In this document: positions 38,594-48,415 of the stretch, in pieces
Numbering within the stretch: position 1 is the first letter of the stretch
Layout of the letters: the number at the start of each line of letters is the position of its first letter
Source: Niallia sp. NCCP-28
Lineage (GTDB): Bacteria; Bacillota; Bacilli; Bacillales; Cytobacillaceae
Assembly (NCBI RefSeq): GCF_023168165.1
Contig: NZ_BQYJ01000005.1
Location: forward strand, 62,001 to 126,000
Length of the DNA: 64,000 bases
Reading direction: 5' to 3'
Translations under genes and position numbers: made by a program
Notes under the pieces: generated by a model
Seen by the model: the letters and a program-made list of their open reading frames with translations, nothing else
What the model was told of the DNA's origin: nothing
Databases searched by the model: none

Positions 38594-39103
38594 TTATTGT
38601 ACGGTTGATTTTGCCTTAAGGCCTTCAATATATTGAAAAGCTTGTTCAATCTCTTCATTCGTATACTTTTGTTTGCTTTTTAAGGTAAATACCTTTTCCT
38701 TAATTTCCTCTTTCTCTAAATTGTCAAAATAGAGTACAGTGGAAACAAGTTCTAAAAACCTTGCGCTTTGTTCGTTCATATCTACTAAACAAGTAGGCAA
38801 AAGGGGCATCTCCACTTCATTTAACTGTAAAAATTCTTCTCCGCTTTCTGTCAGCGAATAGCGATATTGGAAATACCCCCCTTTTTTTTCTTTTATTTCA
38901 TTTAAGAATCCCATATTGCAAAGTTCTTCCACTCTCAGTGTCAACTCTTCTGAATAGGGGCCAAAAAAATGGAATTGATATTTTTCATGGAAAGGAAAAT
39001 CTAGTTTTTTTGCAATATATATCATCTTTTGTAATTTTTTTCTGCCTATAATTTCACCAGAAGCAGCAATAGCTTTCATTATTTTCGCATGATCTTTTAA
39101 CAA
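38594..39103 (-). CDS. ywgA: YwgA family protein
   Basis: A 169-residue protein conserved in Bacilli. The layout recalls winged-helix or Panacea-type proteins: MIYIAKKLDFPFHEKYQFHFFGPYSEEL and ELCNMGFLNEI, with a helical C-terminal half (STVLYFDNLEKEEIKEKVF). This could point to a regulatory or binding role, but no activity is established. The start is TTG 39103, 10 bases after AGGAG. It follows ywfO by 79 bp in the same direction. In B. subtilis ywgA and ywfO are also close neighbours. Confidence 0.87.
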   Translation of the reverse strand: MLKDHAKIMKAIAASGEIIGRKKLQKMIYIAKKLDFPFHEKYQFHFFGPYSEELTLRVEELCNMGFLNEIKEKKGGYFQYRYSLTESGEEFLQLNEVEMPLLPTCLVDMNEQSARFLELVSTVLYFDNLEKEEIKEKVFTLKSKQKYTNEEIEQAFQYIEGLKAKSTVQ

Positions 39104-39182
39104 AATGGTTCAACTCCTACTCCTTCGTTTCAAAAAGCAGCTGTTCTTTTTGAAATTTCATTCTCGTGCGAAAGATTTCCCG

Positions 39183-40484
39183 TTATTTTATATCCAATAA
39201 TTGGCGAATTTGTTTTTTTATTTTACTTTTTGTTTGATCGTTTTTTAAGATATCTTTTGGAAAATACAATTTATGATCTGTTCTTCTTTTTCCAGAAATG
39301 CTGTCTACAATTTCCGACTCCCTGGAAAGTTCTCTTATTTCATTGTTTTTCATTAACAAATGGATAGGAAGCCGTTCCTCTTCCTCTCCAGGGCGGTAAA
39401 AATCATATGGAAGGTCAGAAGAAGAATCTACCACTAGATAATAATCTGGATCTATTCCTGCCTTTTGAAATAAAATAGATAATTCAGCCAGCTTCTTATA
39501 TTCTTTTGCTGGATCAAATTCTACGTATTTAAAGAGATTTCTATTCATAAATCTACGGCATAGATCTTTTAATATCTCATCATCTTCTTCTTGCCACATT
39601 TGAAAATAATACAGAATAATAGCCTCATCCAGTTTTAAATAGTCTTCTAATGTCATCTCATCTTTAAAAAGGGAATAGAAATGCGCAGGATGATGCTTAA
39701 AGGAATAGAACTGCTCATGAAGATGCTTGGCACGATGCAGAATTTTTGTCAAAATCACTTCTGCGCTTCTCGTAACTGGGTGGAAATATACTTGCCAGTA
39801 CATTTGATACCTGCTCATAATATAATCTTCCACCGCATGCATGCCGCTTTTTTTGATGACTGCCTGATCTTCACGGGGGCGCATGACGCGAAGAATTCGC
39901 TCCATATCAAAATTCCCATAGCTTACCCCTGTAAAATAAGCATCCCGCAATAAATAATCCATCCGGTCCGCATCAATTTGGCTGGAAATTAAGCTTACTA
40001 CCAATTTCTCATTAGACGTTTTTCCGATTATTTCTGCAACCTTTTTAGGAAAATCCTTAGAGACTTTTGTTAAAATCTGATTTACTTCCGTATCTCCTAG
40101 AATAATATCTTGTGTAAATTGCTCGTGGTCTAAGTCAAACACTTTTTCAAAAGAATGGGAAAAAGGTCCATGACCTAAATCATGCAAAAGAGCCGCACAT
40201 AACGATAATAATCTTTGATCACTGTTCCACTCTTTTCTTCCATTAAAAACATCATCAATTATTCGCCTGACAATTTCATATACACCAAGAGAATGATTAA
40301 ACCTGCTATGTTCTGCCCCATGAAATGTCAAATAGGTAGTGCCAAGTTGTTTGATTCTCCGCAAGCGCTGAAACTCTTTTGTTCCAATCAAATCCCAAAT
40401 AACCCGGTCCCGAACATGAATATAACGATGTACTGGATCTTTAAATACCTTTTCTTCTTTTAACATCTCTGTTGAATAGGACAT
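39183..40484 (-). CDS. ywfO: HD-domain phosphohydrolase (YwfO, dNTPase-like)
   Basis: A cytosolic metal-dependent phosphohydrolase of 433 residues. The HD metal ligands are HSRFNHSLGVYEIVRR (first His) near residue 59, LLHDLGHGPFSHSFE (HD pair) near residue 107 and SSQIDADRMDYLLRDAYFTG (final Asp) near residue 166, the pattern of dGTPase/SAMHD1-like enzymes. The C-terminal 200 residues are specific to this family. It probably hydrolyses deoxynucleoside triphosphates, but the exact substrate is inference. Start ATG 40484 follows AAGGGAAAG. Confidence 0.93.
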   Translation of the reverse strand: MSYSTEMLKEEKVFKDPVHRYIHVRDRVIWDLIGTKEFQRLRRIKQLGTTYLTFHGAEHSRFNHSLGVYEIVRRIIDDVFNGRKEWNSDQRLLSLCAALLHDLGHGPFSHSFEKVFDLDHEQFTQDIILGDTEVNQILTKVSKDFPKKVAEIIGKTSNEKLVVSLISSQIDADRMDYLLRDAYFTGVSYGNFDMERILRVMRPREDQAVIKKSGMHAVEDYIMSRYQMYWQVYFHPVTRSAEVILTKILHRAKHLHEQFYSFKHHPAHFYSLFKDEMTLEDYLKLDEAIILYYFQMWQEEDDEILKDLCRRFMNRNLFKYVEFDPAKEYKKLAELSILFQKAGIDPDYYLVVDSSSDLPYDFYRPGEEEERLPIHLLMKNNEIRELSRESEIVDSISGKRRTDHKLYFPKDILKNDQTKSKIKKQIRQLLDIK

Positions 40485-40741
40485 CTTCTTTCCCTTCTCT
40501 CTCTAATAGCTTATGCCAATAGCTTATGCCGTTCTAATCGCAGACACTGATGAAGGTGCCGCGTCTTACCAATGCACATAAAAAGAGGTGATTCCTTTAA
40601 AAAGAGGTAACAATTCAAATCTCGTAAAGCCATTTCTCCTTACGATTTATGTTAACTCTTTTGATGGAAGCACCCTCTATTTTCTGCATTCTATCTATGT
40701 TGATTATAACATCTTTACTTCATTTAGATTAACTACAGATG

Positions 40742-40966
40742 TCACTTTTTTAGCTTATTGTTTATTTTATCCATTAATTCCTCTTCAGATAATGCTGCAA
40801 GTGGACGATTATTTACAAAGGCAAAAGTTTTTTTTCTGCCTGGACCGCAATAGGATTGACACCCTATTTCAATCTTTGCTTCAGGATCAATTTGCTTTAG
40901 GCGCGGTATTAATGTTTTTAAATTAACAGCCTGACAATCGTCGCAAACACGGAATTCGTTTGCCAT
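40742..40966 (-). CDS. DUF1450 protein
   Basis: A 74-residue protein with a thioredoxin-like pattern: [11 protein letters not shown] (CxxC) near the start, [25 protein letters not shown] in the middle and a helical end. It belongs to the YuzB-like DUF1450 group, where the cysteines are well conserved; a redox or metal-binding role is plausible but untested. ATG 40966 follows AAAGGGTTG. The gene stands alone between ywfO and the MFS gene. Confidence 0.88.
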   Translation of the reverse strand: MANEFRVCDDCQAVNLKTLIPRLKQIDPEAKIEIGCQSYCGPGRKKTFAFVNNRPLAALSEEELMDKINNKLKK

Positions 40967-41257
40967 TGGGACAACCCTTTCTTTAAAAGCATTTATGTCG
41001 ATTTACTATTTACTATATGGTATTTTACCCCTTCTTCTATTTCAATGCAAGATGCAAACTTTTGACAAAACTAATTATAAAAAGGGGAAAGGTGCAGTTT
41101 TATCACGAAAAAACGTTTCTCAGCATTCTTCTAAGATTATTTGCCATCATAAATTCCTTTTCTCGCGACCTGCTGCCAAAATGTTCAAGCTTTCCTCTAT
41201 ATTAATTTTTCTTCTTGCTGTATAATTTTTATCCTAAGTTTAAGGAGGATTATCGAA

Positions 41258-42589
41258 ATGAAACACAATAGAATACTTGTTATGGTCAGTATCGTACTAG
41301 CAATGCTTGTTGCTTCTATAGATTCAACTATCATGAATACAACAATGCCTATTATTGCTGATGAACTAGGCAGATTAGATTTATATGCATGGTCATTTGC
41401 CACCTATATGATTGCAAGCACCATTCTTTCTCCTGTGGCAGGCAGATTATCTGACTTGTTTGGGAGAAAAAAGATTTTTGGCTTCGGCATTATATTATTT
41501 TTATTCGGCAGTTTGTTATGCGGAATTGCAACAGACATGATTCAGCTCATTATTTTCCGAAGCATTCAAGGAATGGGCGCTGGGTTTATGATGCCTTTTC
41601 CAGCTATTATTGCCGGCGATCTTTTTTCAGTAGAAAAACGCGGAAAAATACAGGCTCTCTTTACCGCTATGTGGGGACTGTCTGCTATTCTTGCACCACT
41701 GCTTGGATCTTTATTTGTAGAAATTTTGTCATGGAGATGGATATTCTATATTAACATCCCTGTTTGTTTCCTATGTTTTATGACATTGCTTCCATACAAG
41801 GAAGAATATGAACCAAAAAAAGCAACTATTGACTATATAGGCGCCACTCTTTTTGCTGCCAGCATTACTTTTCTTCTGCTAATTACGATAGTAGACAAAA
41901 ATATCATTCTTTTTTCTATACTTGGTGTAGCATTTTTAGTTATTTTCTACTTTTTCGAAAGAAGGCATCCTTCACCAATTGTCCCTTTTTCTATTTTTAA
42001 AAATAAAACAATTGCTTGGATCTTTTTAAATTCTTTTATAGGAACCTTGGCTTTATTTGGAACCTCTAGTTACATTCCATATTTTCTGCAAAAAGTAGCC
42101 GGATTATCCCTATTTTTAAGCGGTGTTTCTTTGTTGGGTGTAGCAATAGGATGGATGGCGGTTTCCGTTCCTGCGGGAAAGTGGATATTAAAATATGGCT
42201 ATCGTATTCTATTAATAATCGGGAATACATTACTATTCATCTCTGGAATAATGTTAGTGTTATTAAATGATACACATGGTTTTTGGTATACCTTTATCAT
42301 TATGATCATTCAAGGACTTGCCTTTGGCTTATTAAGCACTGTAGGGGTTATCGGTGCACAGCAACTTGTTGGAAATCATGAAAAAGGCATCTCTACTTCT
42401 TTTCTGATGTTCTGCCGCAATATGGGTACTGCTATTGGTGTAACCATTATGGGCACACTATTAACAAGTGGATTCAATATTATGGATGGCATTCATCATC
42501 TTTTCCTTTATGGTTTTATTGCAAGTGCATTTGCTTTTATTTCTGCCTTTTTTATTCAAAATGAAAAATCTGTAGCACAAGTAAAGTAA
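41258..42589 (+). CDS. MFS multidrug exporter, DHA2 (EmrB/QacA) type
   Basis: A membrane drug/proton antiporter of 443 residues with 12-14 hydrophobic segments. Motif D1 is visible as MLVASIDSTIMNTTMPIIADEL, motif A as GRLSDLFGRKKIF and motif C-like glycine-rich regions as MGAGFMMPFPAIIAGDLF. The last third (LLSTVGVIGAQQLVGNHEKGISTSF) is typical for the DHA2 branch. ATG 41258 follows TAAGGAGGAT. No regulator gene is adjacent. It is absent from this place in B. subtilis. The substrate cannot be told from sequence. Confidence 0.93.
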   Translation: MKHNRILVMVSIVLAMLVASIDSTIMNTTMPIIADELGRLDLYAWSFATYMIASTILSPVAGRLSDLFGRKKIFGFGIILFLFGSLLCGIATDMIQLIIFRSIQGMGAGFMMPFPAIIAGDLFSVEKRGKIQALFTAMWGLSAILAPLLGSLFVEILSWRWIFYINIPVCFLCFMTLLPYKEEYEPKKATIDYIGATLFAASITFLLLITIVDKNIILFSILGVAFLVIFYFFERRHPSPIVPFSIFKNKTIAWIFLNSFIGTLALFGTSSYIPYFLQKVAGLSLFLSGVSLLGVAIGWMAVSVPAGKWILKYGYRILLIIGNTLLFISGIMLVLLNDTHGFWYTFIIMIIQGLAFGLLSTVGVIGAQQLVGNHEKGISTSFLMFCRNMGTAIGVTIMGTLLTSGFNIMDGIHHLFLYGFIASAFAFISAFFIQNEKSVAQVK

Positions 42590-42856
42590 TCTATTATTAG
42601 CTGCAGCTTTTCTAATAAACATGATGTCTGATTCTCCATTTCTTTAAAAGCAAAAGAAAAAAATCGCTATTTAAAGAGTTTCAAATGGCTAGTCAGACTC
42701 CCTTTACCTTCTCTCACTATTCCTTTCCCTTCTTATTTTTTTGCCATTTTACTAAAAAAATCTACTATCCTTTCAATTCCCTGTATAAATAATAAAAGTT
42801 TGGAAAAGATGTTACTAGAATTATTATTATATTGTTATATTCGGGAGTTGAGTGAA

Positions 42857-43651
42857 ATGAAATTACGCCAAGATGCTTGGTCAGAAGAAGATGATCTTTT
42901 ATTAGCTGAAACAGTTTTACGCCACGTTCGGGAAGGAAGTACTCAATTAAATGCATTTGAAGAAGTAGGAGATAAACTAAACCGCACTTCAGCAGCTTGT
43001 GGCTTCAGATGGAATGCTGTGGTCCGCCATCAATATGAAAAGGCATTGCAGCTAGCAAAAAAACAGCGAAAACAACGCCAGCGCATTTTAGGAAAAGATC
43101 AAGGCGGAAAAAAGAAATTGCTTTATTCACCGCCAGTTCCTACAGTAGATGAACTAGAAGCATTAACAACCGCTGCCTCCATGACGGAATTGGGGTCTAT
43201 GGAAAATGACTCAATGGATATATTAGAAGAAAATATTACTAGCAGCTTAACAGAAGATGTTATATCAAGCTATCAACAAGCCTTATCTGAGGAAAAAACA
43301 CCGAACACACAAGCACAATCTAGCATTTCTTACAATTCAGCAAATTTAGATTTTGATACCGTTCTTTCTTATTTGCAAAACTTTAAAAATTCACAAATAC
43401 AAGTAGATATTTTAAAAAGTGAGAATGAAAGATTAAAAAGAGAGATGGCTACCATAAAAAGCCGCAATAAAGAATTAGAAGAAAAATTAAATAAGATGGA
43501 AAATAATTCAGAAATTATTCAAGAAGATTATGAAACACTGATGAAGATAATGAATAGAGCAAGAAAATTAGTATTGTTAGAAGAGGAAGAGCGGCCTGCA
43601 ACAAAATTTAAGATGGACAGAAATGGAAATTTAGAAAAGGTAGCAGAATAA
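42857..43651 (+). CDS. rsfA: Prespore-specific transcriptional regulator RsfA
   Basis: A sigma-F-linked regulator of forespore genes, 264 residues. The N-terminal Myb/SANT-type DNA-binding domain (about 1-60) has [18 protein letters not shown] and [20 protein letters not shown], followed by a basic helix (KKQRKQRQ). The C-terminal third (about 185-240) is a coiled coil ([20 protein letters not shown]). I start at ATG 42857, after GGGAGTTGAG; the upstream 19 codons do not match the family. It is at the ywfN position in B. subtilis. Confidence 0.94.
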   Translation: MKLRQDAWSEEDDLLLAETVLRHVREGSTQLNAFEEVGDKLNRTSAACGFRWNAVVRHQYEKALQLAKKQRKQRQRILGKDQGGKKKLLYSPPVPTVDELEALTTAASMTELGSMENDSMDILEENITSSLTEDVISSYQQALSEEKTPNTQAQSSISYNSANLDFDTVLSYLQNFKNSQIQVDILKSENERLKREMATIKSRNKELEEKLNKMENNSEIIQEDYETLMKIMNRARKLVLLEEEERPATKFKMDRNGNLEKVAE

Positions 43652-43733
43652 CACTCTAGTAAATAAATAGAAACCTTCCTAAATTGCCGCATTCTAGAAA
43701 AAAGACTTATAAATGGTATTATCTTTTAATAAA

Positions 43734-44047
43734 GGCTGGGACATAAGTATTCCAGTTGAAAATAAAAACGAACAATTATATGTTAATTGTTCGTTTTAAG
43801 CTTTTAAAAGGGTGATTTCAGTAAAGTTTGTTGTTATTACCCGCAGCCTGAATACACTTCGCTTTCCGTGGGGCTCGAGCTGAGCCGCGGAAAGGGAGTG
43901 TCTGTAGCACAGTGGAACGAATTAGTTTTTACACTTGACTATATGTAAAAAAACAAGTAACCAAGATTGCGAAACTAGCCTTTATTTTAAAGCTAAAGTT
44001 AGAGATTATTCGTCTTTACAGATTATCTAATTAGTTGTGTCCCAACC
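43734..44047 (-). repeat. Large intergenic repeat R2, copy B
   Basis: A 314-bp block in inverse orientation to copy A at 23426-23896. Read on the plus strand it starts GGCTGGGACATAAGTATTCC and ends GTTGTGTCCCAACC. Outer parts match copy A closely, but about 157 central bases are missing, with the junction near GCTGAGCCGCGGAAAGG. It fills the spacer between rsfA and lipL. Confidence 0.85.
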
Positions 44048-44054
44048 TTTATTT

Positions 44055-44900
44055 TTATTCAATAAAATTCAAAATTTTTCTATTTCTTTCTGATACTCGC
44101 TGGTAATAAGCTCCAAATAATGTCAGCTCTTCCCCTTGAAGAGGCTCTGCATACAAATGATCAGCATGGTCTTTTATTGCATATAGCAATCTAGTCATTA
44201 TTTTCTCTACTGTCCATTCCACTTTCAGCAGTTCCGACAAAGATGCCATGACTTCCGGCTGAATAACTGGATAAATAAATTTTGTTTTTTCTCCTCCAAC
44301 GCCTATTTTATAGAATTGCTGGATCACTTCTCCCCGCTTCTGTCCGCTTCCATTCACACAAAGATAGATTTGCACCGCTACTCCGCCTCGAATACGCCTT
44401 TGAGATATACCCGCAAATTTTCTTCCCTCTATACTTAAATCATAGCTTCCCGGGCAATAAGAGCCGATAATTTCTTTTGCCTCAATCGCCTCACTATAAT
44501 CTGCAAACATTATCCTTATTAGTTCCCACATCGTATCATATCCGCTATTTATATCAATTCCTTTTTCTCGCTCAGGCAAGATTAAAGAAATATTCAATAC
44601 ATCTTTATCTAGCACTACTGCAAGTCCTCCAGAATTCCTTACAATTGTGCGGTACCCTTGATGGCGCAAAAATTCCAATGCTTGATCTAAATGGGGCAAT
44701 CTTGTATCTTGAATTCCCAATACAATCGTTTTGTCATGCACCCATGTACGAACTGTTGCCGGCGTACTCCCTCCACCAACTAAAGCGCATAAAGTATCAT
44801 CCATACCAAACGAATGAAGTGCAGATACATGCAATCCTGTCCCAGATTGGTCAATAATCCTCCATTTATCTTGATGCAGTAAACTATGATTCTCTTTCAT
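44055..44900 (-). CDS. lipL: Octanoyl-[GcvH]:protein N-octanoyltransferase LipL
   Basis: Amidotransferase that moves octanoyl groups from GcvH to the E2 subunits of 2-oxoacid dehydrogenases in lipoate assembly. It is 281 residues, as in B. subtilis YwfL. The catalytic cysteine is in GSYCPGSYDLSIEGRKFAGISQRR near residue 150, followed by the lysine typical for the family. RNSGGLAVVLDKDVLNISL is the lipoyl-binding loop. ATG 44900 follows GAAGGGG. The pta gene lies upstream in the same direction, after its own terminator. Confidence 0.95.
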   Translation of the reverse strand: MKENHSLLHQDKWRIIDQSGTGLHVSALHSFGMDDTLCALVGGGSTPATVRTWVHDKTIVLGIQDTRLPHLDQALEFLRHQGYRTIVRNSGGLAVVLDKDVLNISLILPEREKGIDINSGYDTMWELIRIMFADYSEAIEAKEIIGSYCPGSYDLSIEGRKFAGISQRRIRGGVAVQIYLCVNGSGQKRGEVIQQFYKIGVGGEKTKFIYPVIQPEVMASLSELLKVEWTVEKIMTRLLYAIKDHADHLYAEPLQGEELTLFGAYYQRVSERNRKILNFIE

Positions 44901-44980
44901 CAGCGTAACCCCTTCTAAAGAAACAAATAATACATAATTATATCGAAAAAATATCGGTTAGTAAAAGTAAGGAGATACGA

Positions 44981-45015
44981 AAAAAACCCGCTAACCAAAG
45001 CTAGCAGGTTTTTTA
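44981..45015 (-). terminator. Terminator after pta
   Basis: On the minus strand CCTGCTAGC pairs with GGTTAGCGGG across TTT, followed by seven T. It begins 9 bp past the pta stop codon. Confidence 0.85.
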
Positions 45016-45023
45016 TGTAGCTT

Positions 45024-46001
45024 TTAGTTGTTTAAACTTTGCGCAGCAGTAATTAACGCTAATTTATAAACATCTTCCTCATTGCAACCGCGGGAAAGAT
45101 CGTTTACTGGACGATTTAATCCTTGAAGAATTGGACCAACTGCTTCAAAATTGCCAAGTCTTTGTGCAATCTTATAGCCAATATTTCCAGCTTCCAAACT
45201 CGGGAATACAAATACATTTGCATCGCCTTGAAGTGGAGAATCAGGAGCTTTTTGTTTTGCTACAGACGGAACAAATGCAGCATCAAACTGAAATTCTCCA
45301 TCAATAACTAAAAGAGGGTCTCTTAATTTAGCTTCAGCAAGCGCCGCCTCTACTTTTTCTGTTTCAGGAGATTTTGCTGAACCCTTTGTAGAGAAGCTTA
45401 ACAACGCTACACGAGGATCTACATCAAACATTTTTGCTGTTTTTGCACTTTCTACAGCAATCTCTGCAAGATCTTGGCTATCTGGAGAAATATTGATTGC
45501 ACAATCTGCAAAAACATATTTTTCATCTTCACGAACCATAATAAACACACCAGATGTTTTTTTGACACCTTGTTTTGTTTTAATGATTTGCAATGCTGGT
45601 CTAACTGTGTCTGCTGTAGAATGAATAGCACCACTTACTAAACCTTCTGCTTCATTTGCATATACAAGCATTGTTCCAAAGTAATTTTCATCAAGAAGAA
45701 TTCTTCTAGCATCTTCTTCTGTTACTTTCCCTTTGCGTCTTTCCACAAAAGAAGCTACAAGAGCATCAAATTGTGCATATTTTTTTGGATCATAAATAGC
45801 CGCTTTTTCTAAAGAAACACCTAAATTTTGAGCTTTTGCTTGGATTTCTTCAATATCACCAATTAGAATAGGCGTCAGTACATTTTCTTCTGCTAATCGA
45901 GCAGCCGCTTTTAAAATTCTTTCATCCAAACCTTCTGGAAATACTATTCTTACATTTTGCCCAGTCACTTTTTCCTTTAATCCTGTAAATAAATCACTCA
46001 T
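45024..46001 (-). CDS. pta: Phosphate acetyltransferase
   Basis: Interconverts acetyl-CoA and acetyl phosphate in overflow metabolism. It is 325 residues, the short Gram-positive form without the N-terminal regulatory domain. Typical segments are RIVFPEGLDERILKAAARLAEE, SGAIHSTADTVRPALQIIKT, VFADCAINISPDSQDLAEIA and VALLSFSTKGSAKSPETEKVEAAL, with the conserved C-terminal FPSLEAGNIGYKIAQRLG. I start at ATG 46001, 9 bases after AAGGAGGAG; the longer frame precedes that ribosome binding site. It is monocistronic, as in B. subtilis. Confidence 0.97.
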   Translation of the reverse strand: MSDLFTGLKEKVTGQNVRIVFPEGLDERILKAAARLAEENVLTPILIGDIEEIQAKAQNLGVSLEKAAIYDPKKYAQFDALVASFVERRKGKVTEEDARRILLDENYFGTMLVYANEAEGLVSGAIHSTADTVRPALQIIKTKQGVKKTSGVFIMVREDEKYVFADCAINISPDSQDLAEIAVESAKTAKMFDVDPRVALLSFSTKGSAKSPETEKVEAALAEAKLRDPLLVIDGEFQFDAAFVPSVAKQKAPDSPLQGDANVFVFPSLEAGNIGYKIAQRLGNFEAVGPILQGLNRPVNDLSRGCNEEDVYKLALITAAQSLNN

Positions 46002-46231
46002 AACTTTTTTACTCCTCCTTTTTCTATACATATTATAGGATACTCTTACCTAGTAAAATTTCAAGGAGTTACCATCATATTTATAAAATCCTTTATTATT
46101 TTAAATTATCTGATTTAATTTACCCCCTTTTATTCTTTTTATTCTTTCCCTTTCATTTGTTCAAAATTTGTTCATATTTTCTATGAGTGTTATTCCAACG
46201 GATTATGGAAAAACTATGCTATAGTAAGTTT

Positions 46232-46391
46232 ATCCGGCATTAACGGGCAGTCATTCCTCACCTCAAGAGGATAAGAAGAAAAAAAAAATCTAGGTGGGTA
46301 GAAACGAAACTTGCCCGTAAAGGCCCGATTGGTTCTACTAACAATCAATGGGAGACGTGGAACCCCCCACTGATTGAAGTTTCACTTTATA
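46232..46391 (+). repeat. Interspersed repeat R1, full-length copy i (best example)
   Basis: 160 bp with two consecutive hairpins. The first has TTAACGGGCA pairing with TTGCCCGTAA and CTCACCT with AGGTGGG inside; the second has CAATCAATGGGAG pairing with CCCCCCACTGATTG. It ends ACTGATTGAAGTTTCACTTTATATG, 30 bp before hemQ, so it lies within the hemQ promoter-leader region. Confidence 0.85.
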
Positions 46392-46420
46392 TGTTTAAGC
46401 TAAGATTTAGGAGTGATAAA

Positions 46421-47173
46421 ATGAGCGAAGCAGCGAAGACATTAGATGGTTGGTATTGCCTGCATGATTTCCGCACAATAGATTGGATTACTTGGAAAAT
46501 GCTATCAAGCGAAGATAGACAAGCAGCTATCCATGAATTTCTTGGATTATTAGAAAAATGGAATAGTGTCCAAAATGAAAATAAAGGCAGTCATGCATTA
46601 TATACGATTGTTGGTCAAAAAGCAGACTTTATGATGATGATTCTTCGACCAACTATGGAAGAATTAAATGAGATTGAAACAGAATTTAACAAAACAAAAT
46701 TAGCAGAATTTACAATACCTGCACATTCTTACGTATCTGTAGTAGAATTAAGCAATTATTTGCCAGCAGGTTCTGATGAAGATCCATATGAAAACCCGCA
46801 TATTAAAGCAAGGTTGTATCCTATTCTTCCACAGGCAAAATACGTTTGCTTCTATCCAATGGATAAACGCCGCCAAGGAAATGACAACTGGTATATGCTT
46901 CCAATGGAAGATCGCAAAAAACTTATGTACAGCCATGGCATGATCGGCCGCCAATATGCTGGAAAAGTAAAACAGATTATTACTGGATCCGTTGGTTTTG
47001 ATGATTATGAATGGGGCGTCACTCTATTTTCAGAAGATGTTCTTCAATTTAAAAAACTAGTATATGAAATGCGATTTGATGAGGTTAGTGCCCGATATGG
47101 AGAGTTTGGATCATTTTTTGTTGGAAATATCCTAAAAACAGATACTATTTCATCATTTTTACATGTAAATTAA
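46421..47173 (+). CDS. hemQ: Coproheme decarboxylase HemQ
   Basis: Final enzyme of the coproporphyrin-dependent haem pathway of Gram-positives: removes two propionates from coproheme with peroxide. It is 250 residues, a chlorite-dismutase-like fold. The radical tyrosine is in [17 protein letters not shown] near residue 146, and the proximal haem ligand His is in [16 protein letters not shown] near residue 172. I start at ATG 46421, after TAGGAGTG; the upstream 10 codons are repeat-derived. It follows a full R1 repeat and is ended by a strong terminator. Confidence 0.96.
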   Translation: MSEAAKTLDGWYCLHDFRTIDWITWKMLSSEDRQAAIHEFLGLLEKWNSVQNENKGSHALYTIVGQKADFMMMILRPTMEELNEIETEFNKTKLAEFTIPAHSYVSVVELSNYLPAGSDEDPYENPHIKARLYPILPQAKYVCFYPMDKRRQGNDNWYMLPMEDRKKLMYSHGMIGRQYAGKVKQIITGSVGFDDYEWGVTLFSEDVLQFKKLVYEMRFDEVSARYGEFGSFFVGNILKTDTISSFLHVN

Positions 47174-47184
47174 GATCTTTTATG

Positions 47185-47234
47185 AAAAAGGATAACTTAA
47201 AAAGGAATCTTCTCCTTTAAAGTTATCCTTTTTC
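47185..47234 (+). terminator. Terminator after hemQ
   Basis: AAAAAGGATAACTT (47185-47198) pairs with AAGTTATCCTTTTT (47220-47233), with an extra AAAGGA/TCCTTT pair inside; T-rich sequence follows. Confidence 0.9.
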
Positions 47235-47435
47235 TTTTGTTATTCCTTATTAGATTTTTCAGCAAATCTTACGCATAAGTTATTAAATCGTATCATAGGA
47301 TGAACTAGTGAGTTTATAAAAAAAGAAATAATGGGGGAAGCTTCATAAATTAGATGCCCTCCCACTAAAACACACTTCTAAACACAAGTATATGGAAGAA
47401 TTCAACTTCTTTTCGGATTAAATGGAGGGATGAAA

Positions 47436-47897
47436 ATGAGTCAGAACTACAATCAGAATCCTGAGTATCGAACTTACGGCTATCCACAAGGTTATGGAGC
47501 TGTACCTAGTCAAACGCCGGCGTATGGCACACAGCAATATATTCCGCCACAAACGCAAGTTCCAACCCAGCCAGTTCAGCAGCCTCAAGTCTCACCAACT
47601 CTGCCTGGGCAGCTTCCTATTGAAGCGTCCTATATCGAAAATATATTACGTTTAAATAAGGGAAAACTCGCCACTGTTTATGCAACTTTTGAGAACAATC
47701 GGGAGTGGAATGCGAAGATATTTAAAGGTGTTGTGGAAGCAGCTGGCCGTGACCACCTTATTTTAAGCGATCCACAATCAGGAGTACGCTACTTGCTTCC
47801 AATGGTATACTTGGATTACGTCACATTCGATGAAGAAATAGAATATGAATATCCATATGGACTGGCGCCAAATCTCTCTACCTATCCTCCAAGATGA
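47436..47897 (+). CDS. gerQ: Spore germination coat protein GerQ
   Basis: Inner spore coat protein needed for the localisation of the cortex lytic enzyme CwlJ and cross-linked by the transglutaminase Tgl in B. subtilis (YwdL). It is 153 residues: an N-terminal low-complexity region of Tyr, Pro and Gln (about 1-55), then a conserved folded part, SYIENILRLNKGKLATVYATFENNREWNAKIFKGVVEAAGRDHLILSDP with the Lys residues used in cross-linking. I start at ATG 47436, 6 bases after GGAGGG; the ATG at 47430 is part of that ribosome binding site. Confidence 0.95.
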   Translation: MSQNYNQNPEYRTYGYPQGYGAVPSQTPAYGTQQYIPPQTQVPTQPVQQPQVSPTLPGQLPIEASYIENILRLNKGKLATVYATFENNREWNAKIFKGVVEAAGRDHLILSDPQSGVRYLLPMVYLDYVTFDEEIEYEYPYGLAPNLSTYPPR

Positions 47898-47898
47898 C

Positions 47899-47927
47899 AA
47901 AAAGCTGGCGAAGTTTGCCAGCTTTTT
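47899..47927. terminator. Bidirectional terminator between gerQ and ywdK
   Basis: An 11-bp perfect stem AAAAAGCTGGC/GCCAGCTTTTT with a 7-base loop serves the convergent genes gerQ and ywdK. Confidence 0.9.
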
Positions 47928-47938
47928 ATTATCTACTG

Positions 47939-48310
47939 CTACAAGTATTTTACCGCTGCGATAATCAATAGAATCCATGCTGTTAAAAATGCAACTCCTC
48001 CTAAAGGAGTAATGGCTCCCAATACACTGATTTGTGTAACAGCCAATACATATAAACTTCCAGCAAACAAGATAATTCCAGCAACCATCAGCCAGCCTGA
48101 CCAAGTTAGTAAACTACTTTGAGGAATTTTCATCATTATTGCCCCAATGATCAGAATCCCCATACTGTGAAACATTTGATAAGTAACACCTGTTTTCCAA
48201 ATTTCTAAATACTTTGCACTTATTTTTCCTTCTAGACCATGTGCTCCAAATGCCCCCAATGCTACTGCTAAAAAAGCATTGACTGCACCAATTATAATAA
48301 ATGCTTTCAT
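47939..48310 (-). CDS. ywdK: DUF423 membrane protein (YwdK)
   Basis: A 123-residue integral membrane protein with four hydrophobic helices. The family signature is at the N-terminus: [24 protein letters not shown], and [48 protein letters not shown] follow. Function is unknown across the family. Start ATG 48310 follows AAGGAGGAT at good spacing. Its place next to gerQ and ywdI is as in B. subtilis. Confidence 0.94.
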   Translation of the reverse strand: MKAFIIIGAVNAFLAVALGAFGAHGLEGKISAKYLEIWKTGVTYQMFHSMGILIIGAIMMKIPQSSLLTWSGWLMVAGIILFAGSLYVLAVTQISVLGAITPLGGVAFLTAWILLIIAAVKYL

Positions 48311-48415
48311 TATATCCTCCTTATATCTTAAGACTTATTGAAAATGCCTTCTCTGAAAGAAAAGGAATCCAAATTCACCTATTTGCATGCTAAACTGTCA
48401 AGAAGACAGCTTATC

